Below, in pieces: positions 58,260-64,000 of a DNA stretch of 64,000 nt. Every line of letters begins with the position of its first letter. The stretch's first letter is position 1. The notes below the pieces were generated by a model. The model was not told where the DNA came from and searched no databases. It was given only the letters and a program-made list of their open reading frames with translations. This stretch comes from Nageia nagi (taxonomy: Eukaryota; Pinophyta), in NCBI GenBank assembly GCA_050084985.1, contig JBITNC010000002.1:7130001-7194000 (forward strand), in the 5' to 3' direction. Made by a program: the position numbers and the translations under genes.

Positions 58260-59144
58260 ATGTCAAGCTCTCTTTTTGAATGTACATTTTTATCCTTGGA
58301 AGTGTTAATGACTAGGTGTACATTGGGTTTAAATATTTATCCAACAGAGGAAAGATTCTGTTCCCATATATTTGGTAAAAGAGAAATCAAGCATGTGATT
58401 TGCAGCTACCTCATATTCCTTTTCTTTTCCTCTTTCAACACCCACATCTCAATCTCCTCTTGTAGTAGACCCTCTCAAATATTCCAACACCCTGTACATC
58501 AGCAATCTTACCAACCCAATATAGACCCCACTAGGAAAGAGAACAAACTCAAAAAGTTGTGGGCAAGCAAGACCTGGAATGCCAAGGTGGATGCTATGTC
58601 AGCTCTGTTCAAGGATGCCCTGTCAGATGCTGTCATGAGCCAGCACTCCAAGGCCATGTGTATTTCAGCAGGGATTGGGCAAGAAGTGATGGCATTGGAA
58701 CATTTGGGTGTGGAGGGAGCCATTGGGATTGAAGTGGTTGAATCTCGACGATTGGTTATCAGAGGAGATGACCAAAAGCACCCATTTGCTGACTGTACTT
58801 TTGATTTGGAATTCAGTGCACACCTGGCAGAAGCACTTTTTCCTTGGAGATTTGTTGCAGAGATGGAGACGACTCTCAAGCCAGGAGGTCATGCCCTTCT
58901 TCTTGTCCCCCATTCTTACCCGCTTGGTCAGTTTGTTGATTTATTTAATTCATCTAAATTGGTTAGCAAGAAGAATATTACCTTAAATGGGCTGCCATCA
59001 AGCAATTGTTATTCAAGAAGGGGCTTTAGGTTAATAATTGACTGGATATTTTGTCTTGGAATTCAGCATTTTGAGTTTTTTGTTTTGATCTATGTTTGTG
59101 GATTTGAGTTGGTTTTTCTTTTGATATATGTTTGTAGGTTTTAG
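58260..59144 (+). CDS. SAM-dependent methyltransferase-like protein (Methyltransf_11 type)
   Basis: 294 codons without introns. Residues about 44-65 (a KHVICSYLIFLFFSS-type stretch) form a likely membrane anchor. Residues 130-225 form the methyltransferase core: KAMCISAGIGQEVMALEHLG (motif I), then GAIGIEVVES, HPFADCTFDLEFSAHLAEAL and LKPGGHALLLV. This matches a plant family of unknown substrate with an N-terminal anchor and a short Methyltransf_11 domain. The true start may be a later Met or an upstream exon, since the first 45 residues look unconserved. After ITLNGLPSSN the tail loses similarity and has a repeated IYVCGFELVF/IYVCRF element from a DNA duplication, so the C-terminus may be altered by a frameshift. 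Its state as gene or recent pseudogene is open. Confidence 0.68.
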   Translation: MSSSLFECTFLSLEVLMTRCTLGLNIYPTEERFCSHIFGKREIKHVICSYLIFLFFSSFNTHISISSCSRPSQIFQHPVHQQSYQPNIDPTRKENKLKKLWASKTWNAKVDAMSALFKDALSDAVMSQHSKAMCISAGIGQEVMALEHLGVEGAIGIEVVESRRLVIRGDDQKHPFADCTFDLEFSAHLAEALFPWRFVAEMETTLKPGGHALLLVPHSYPLGQFVDLFNSSKLVSKKNITLNGLPSSNCYSRRGFRLIIDWIFCLGIQHFEFFVLIYVCGFELVFLLIYVCRF

Positions 59145-59572
59145 TATTGAGATTTTTCCAGGCATAATCTAATGAATCCACTAGGAACCGACCACACTTG
59201 CCATCCGCCTATTCCTGCCTCCATTTCTCAATTGAATCCAGGTGGTTAGAATCTAAACATTTTCAGATTTGTCTTGTGTCTTGAAACAGGTGAAATGAAT
59301 TACAGAAAACAAAACAATACTACTATTCTACTAAGTTGCCGGTTCTGGTTCGGGTTTGTCCATATAAAAAATATGTAAAAATTTTAAATTTTTATATATG
59401 TGCAGCCTAGAAGCATGAAATTAAGATTAAAGTATCACATAACATCATATGAACAACAAAACAACCATAAACAACATCATATTACATCATATAAATATTC
59501 ATCGTTCAAACTTCAAGTTCAATATCAAAATAATAATATCAAGTTCAATTGTTCAACAACTAGACTACTAGT
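59145..59572. other. Intergenic sequence
   Basis: No gene. CTAAGTTGCCGGTTCTGG at 59331-59348 resembles a hAT terminus and may mark the downstream end of the element carrying the hAT-like gene, but no partner target duplication is seen. Confidence 0.35.
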
Positions 59573-61976
59573 TTAATCTTCAAGTGGATTTTCTAAATCA
59601 GCAAATATGTCATCATCATCATTGACATTAGATGATGTAGGAATATTAGATGAACCACAACCAGTGACACTATCACTTGCACTAATATTGTGTTCATCTT
59701 GGTCATCTAAGTCATCAAATGCAATAAGGTGGGAATTGGATGCATCTAAGTCAGTATGCTCTGGCTCTATATCCCACAACTTCGTCTCTCCTTGCTTGTA
59801 GTCATTTTGTTTGTGTGAAAGGAGATGCAAGTTGGAATGCACATATACTAAGTTTGCTGCTTTTTTGGAGTGCAACCTATTGCGTTTTATTAAGGGGATG
59901 AAAGAATATGTGTTCCAATTCCTCTTTGAAGCAGATGAACTAGCAACCTATGAAGACAATAAACAATTAAAGTTATGCATTTAAAAATAAAAAATAAATA
60001 AAAAAGTTGAAAATAAAAACTATTAATGAAACTTTTTGTTTTTAATTTTATTAAACTTAGTAACTTGTGATAAAACTTTGATTATGAGGGGTTGTAGGTT
60101 TCTGAAGTATTGGCCATGGTAGTACCATCAGCTATGACCATACTTTTTGAACTTATCATGAAAGGTCTCAATACTTTGACCATTGGAGTGCACAAAATCA
60201 ATGAACTCACTTGTGACTATATCTTGCAATTCAGGATTAGGGAATAGTCTCTTAAATACTTTCTTGTATCCATCAGACACTTCTAAATCTCTATATGGGG
60301 CAAGCCTTCTTGGCGAAGAAATAATCTCATTGCTATAGTATTTTGGAGACAATGCAAAGGCAAGGAGATGTAATGGAGTTGTCATTTTGTTCCATCTTTC
60401 TTCAACAATAGCATGCACTTGTTTGAAGAAAGTCTCTTTAGGGTCTTGCTCTCTTGCATTTATGGTGCTCTTCATCTTCTCAATCATTGAGTCTATGCCA
60501 TCATATATCTCTTCAATGCAAGGCCTATACATGTCAGTATAGCGAATCATGCTCAAAATGTGCTGGGTGAAACTAAGGAGATACTCCACACGATCCCACC
60601 ATGAGTCATCTAATATCAAAAGCTTAATTTTTGTTGCCCTTTCAATGCCGCTTTGCCTCCATATAGACCAATTTTGGCTAATCACCATGTTGCAAAGTGT
60701 CTCTTTAACTTTTACAAATCGTCTCAAGATGATTGTGTTAGAGGCAAAATGGGTCTCTGTAACCTATCACAAATTGTCAAATTAAAAAATATTAAAATAA
60801 TAATTAAAATTTAAAAACAAACTTTAACGAAGAATTTGAATACACAATCAAATTATGAAAGTGTAAAATTTTATACTGCTTTATTTACCATTAATAGCTC
60901 CAATTTTGAAAATGTTCTAAAAATCCTTTGAGATGTGATGGTTGTTGATAAACATCTGAATGTCCTCAACCTCTGCATACAACTGTTTGACCCAATCAAT
61001 TTTATTTCCAATCTTTTTTAGCATAAGATTGAGTGAGTGAACCGCACAAGGTGTCCAAAAGATATGTGAATATCGTTCTTCAACCGACAACCCAATAGCT
61101 CTACAATTCTTGGCATTGTCCATTATGACTTGAACAACATTGTGGGTTCCCACTTGCTCAATGGCAGCAATGAGAATATCATTAATAAATTGTCCATCTT
61201 TTACTTGCCCTTTAGGGGACACTGCTATGACATTAATCAAGGGCCGATTTTTTGTATCTTTCCAACCATTTGAAACAATGGACACCCTTATCTCAATCCA
61301 TGAATCCTTTATGGGCTGAAGGGAATCCTCAACCATCTTCACCACTTTGTCCAATAAAATGCCACACCTTCTCATAACTTGGGCCCTTGTACCCTTTTGG
61401 AGCTTTATTAATTCTTCTCACCATCTCTTTCCAATACGGAGATCGAACAATATTGAAAGACAACCCATTTGCATAAACACATCTTTCTATCCTTTGGTCA
61501 GCAATCAATCGACTCTCATTTTGAAATGATGCCTCCAAAGGCCCCTTTGCTTTTTTGTTTGTAGTGGGATTGGATGCAAGTTCACTTTGAGTAGGCAAAA
61601 ATGCGTGGTTTTCTACCACGATATTGGAACTAGATGGGGGAAGCATTCCTTTTGACCTTTTTTTAAAAAGGGGTGATTTGGTTTTTTGGATTCCCGTTCA
61701 TCTGCATCTTCTTGCTCCTTAATATATTTTATCATAGTCTCTAATGGAACATGTACACCATTCTTTCCAAGTTCTAATACCTTTTCCAGGTATTCCACAC
61801 AAATGGGCTTTCACGCGAAAATATAAACTAGAATATTGAACATCACATTGATTGCATTTCCAAATGTAACCTCCACCACCTGGAATCTGTTGTATCATTT
61901 GAACATATTTCCATAGAGGAGAATTTGGATCTATTTTGAACTTAGCTTGATTTGTAGAACTACTTGATGTTGCCAT
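59573..61976 (-). pseudogene. hAT-superfamily transposase gene (BED finger, DUF659, dimerisation domain), decayed
   Basis: Exon 1, 61976-60889: MATSSSSTN start, BED-type finger WKCNQCDVQYSSLYFRVKAH with LCGIPGKG, then the DUF659 block (SIVSNGWKDTKNRPLINV, VIMDNAKNCRAIG, HIFWTPCAVHSLNLML). Exon 2, 60763-60065: TETHFASN, QNWSIWRQSG, DDSWWDRVEYLL, LLAFALSPKYY, HGQYFRNLQPL. Exon 3, 59947-59573: the dimerisation part SKRNWNTYSFI and KKAANLVYVHSNLHLLSHK, then an acidic tail. Introns 60764-60888 and 59948-60064 are GT-AG. At least four frameshifts (near 61760, 61660, 61360, 60915) and an in-frame TGA (near 60127) break it. A domesticated or autonomous hAT origin cannot be told apart. Confidence 0.85.
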
Positions 61977-62176
61977 TGTGTGATCAATGATTCCTATGGG
62001 AAGAAAAAAAATAAAAAAAAAACTCTTTTGAATTTGTCTTTCAACTTCAAGCTTGAAAAAATTAAAACAAAAAAAAACATTGGAAGAAAATAGTTGGAAA
62101 AAGCTAACCTCTTTGCAATGAACACTTGCAAATGAGTAGGAATGGCAAGTGGCAACACAATCCTTCAAGCTTTAGC
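61977..62176. other. 5' flank of the hAT-like gene
   Basis: Non-coding. GGCAACACAA at 62151-62160 could be the other hAT terminus (reverse complement TTGTGTTGCC against AAGTTGCC at 59333). Gypsy sequence starts at about 62177. Confidence 0.4.
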
Positions 62177-64000
62177 TTATAGTGATTTTATTTCATGCTT
62201 GATAATTAATACACATTCTCCATGACTTATTTTTCTTTGAAACCAGAATAATAAATGATTTACATGGAAATGTTCTCATTCTAATCACACCTTGATCCAT
62301 AAGCTCGAAAACCTCCATCTTAATCTTCTTAGACTCTAATAAAAATGATTGATAATACAAACCAATGTTCGATAGAGGTGCTAGGTAACAACTGAATCTC
62401 ATGTTGAATATATTGATTTGGTGGTAATTGCTTCGGTTTAGCAAACACTTCATGAAACTCATGCACAAGAGCTTGCACTTTTTTTAACTATCTTGCCATT
62501 GTTGGCACTTCTTGTAGCGTTAAATCTATAATGCATTCCATGTTTACCGTTTATTTTTTACCTCCTCCATCAAAATTTCAAGAGAACCATAAGTATAAAC
62601 TTATTATTGGCACTTATGAGGCATTTGACTTTGCTAACTATAAACAAATTTTTCTTGATTTTATGGGCATAAACCTTAAAATGAACTCCATCTTTAATCA
62701 ACCTATATTTATTTTCTCTCTTGAAATAAATAGCATCTATATCCCATAAATAAGAATTCCCAAAAACTACACCACATATATCTAGAGGTATTATATCAAC
62801 TATCACTTCTTCATTAAATCTTGCATTAATAAGAAATTTCAACTTACATTATTTTGTAACTTGCAACTTTACATTACTATGAACCTTTCCTAAAGGGCAT
62901 GGATTAGGATGATCATATGTCTTTAGTTTTAAGTTAGCCTCTAAATTTTATGCAATTAAGTTAGCTTTAGAACCAGGATTAAAAAATGAACCAATTCTAG
63001 TTTTATTTGATTGGATTTTGAGATGAAGTTGCACCTTTTCTCTTGAATAATCTTGGACTCTACAATTGTTTGGATTGTTTCATAATTAAATCCAACATCC
63101 ATATCATAATTTCCTTCAATTTCTTCACATTTTGTGAACAGGAAATTATTATTTTTCTTTTTTTTTAGCTTATTTAACTTCCAATATTTTTCATTGTGAA
63201 TAGTGACCTTTATGAACTTTGGTCCGTGTAGTATAAGTAGTCCTCTTCTCTAGCTGCTTATGCTTACCCTTATCTTGAGATTTCCCTATTTCTTGCTAAC
63301 CCTTTTTATTCTGATTATATTAAGAATTATCATACTACTTTTGTTTCCCATCCTCTTCCAACTACTAAGTTTGTATATTCACTTGATCAAGATTAGTAGG
63401 ATTAAACAACACAATAGTCTTTTGCATATGACTATGTAAACCTCCTATGTATTTCATTAGCACTTGAGGATCTTTAAGAGGAATCACAAGTAAATAAGTT
63501 TGCTTCCTAAAATTTGTAGTGTATTATTGAACAAAGTGTCCTTTTTGTTGCTTGAATAATTATCATTTACCAATTATTTGTTATCATAACCCAAAGGATA
63601 GAATTGATCTCTAAGTAAGTTCTTAAATTCTTCTCAAGATGAAATAAGTGGTTGATTTTTATGCTAAAGGGATTCTACATGACTTTCTCACCATATCAAC
63701 GCATGACCACTCATTTTAAGTCTTGTAAAAGAAATTTTTATGAACATCCTCAACAACACCTTGAATTAGGAAATATACCTCTAATTACTTTAACTAATAG
63801 CTCAACTTATCCTCGTCAACTTCTCCATTAAAGGTTGGAATTTTCACTTTTTCCTCCACCTTGAAAGGTACAATTAGAGATGATGAAGTTGAATATTGGT
63901 TAACTTCAGGTTGTGTTTCTCTATTCTCTAGTTATCTTGGTTCCTCTTCAACTCTGAATTGTCTTTGCATCATATCCATAAGTCGAATCATATTCTCTTC
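62177..64000 (-). pseudogene. Ty3/gypsy element, second copy of the gypsy2 family (protease, partial RT, gag end)
   Basis: Collinear and closely similar to 30430-32272. The 62842-62570 frame (VIVDIIPLDICGVVFGNSYL, RRENKYR-type end) and the 62468-62193 frame ([30 protein letters not shown]) are protease-side and RT-start sequences. Gag lies from about 63340 to the window end, where the element continues. The RT stops at 62177, where hAT-flanking sequence begins, and does not resume beyond 59330. Many stops. Confidence 0.82.

Noticed and set aside
58508-58913. Minus-strand frames opposite the methyltransferase
   Set aside because: Shadows of the plus-strand gene; no motifs.
59331-62160. Complete hAT element with TIRs
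   Set aside because: Only GTTGCC is shared by the candidate ends and no 8-bp target duplication is present.

Overview
Seed-plant nuclear DNA, AT-rich (roughly 70% A+T by eye), built mostly of old, nested, broken transposable elements, with one well-supported host gene and one probable second gene near the right end. Heavy nesting, divergent LTR pairs, degenerate telomere-like tracts and PPR gene fragments fit a large plant genome, possibly a gymnosperm. I cannot name the species.

Layout. (1) 1-28460 is a three-level nest. A minus-strand Ty3/gypsy element (gypsy3: 5' LTR 27670-28460, gag start 26882-27640, gag/protease 1-1283) is split by a 25.6-kb plus-strand CACTA transposon (1287-26878, TTA target duplication on both sides). 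The CACTA transposase is split by a plus-strand Tat-like gypsy element (gypsy1, 10004-23821). The 3' LTR of gypsy1 is split by a 5'-truncated minus-strand copia element (copia1, 18840-22331), followed by a 1003-bp second copy of the gypsy1 integrase/3' region (22332-23334). A solo LTR (10992-11494, GAGGC target duplication) sits in the gypsy1 leader. (2) 28461-44126 is a second minus-strand gypsy element (gypsy2), split by plus-strand copia A (32353-43610, TTTTT duplication). Copia A is itself split by the 5' half of a related copia B in the opposite direction (35166-39670), giving a large imperfect inverted repeat. (3) 44127-49118 holds scrambled pentatricopeptide (PPR) fragments, a minus-strand copia3 LTR with an array of small hairpins beside it, and a 1.19-kb CACTA element (47927-49115, TCA duplication) carrying a PPR fragment. 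(4) 49530-52710 is a 1.6-kb unit of unknown nature duplicated in tandem, followed by a copia4 remnant (to 54290).

(5) 55098-59144 is the genic island: the five-exon gene for 40S ribosomal protein S10, with an intron directly after its ATG, then a same-strand, apparently intronless methyltransferase-like gene 305 bp downstream. (6) 59573-61976 is a decayed three-exon hAT-like transposase gene on the minus strand. It abuts a second copy (62177-64000) of the gypsy2 family.

The main unexplained signals are RNA-like structures inside the transposable elements. One is a hairpin motif recurring in eight LTR-type positions. The others are two unrelated tandem arrays of small stem-loops, with paired compensatory changes, between the coding region and the 3' LTR of copia elements. 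A further notable event is the 1-kb templated insertion at 22332.
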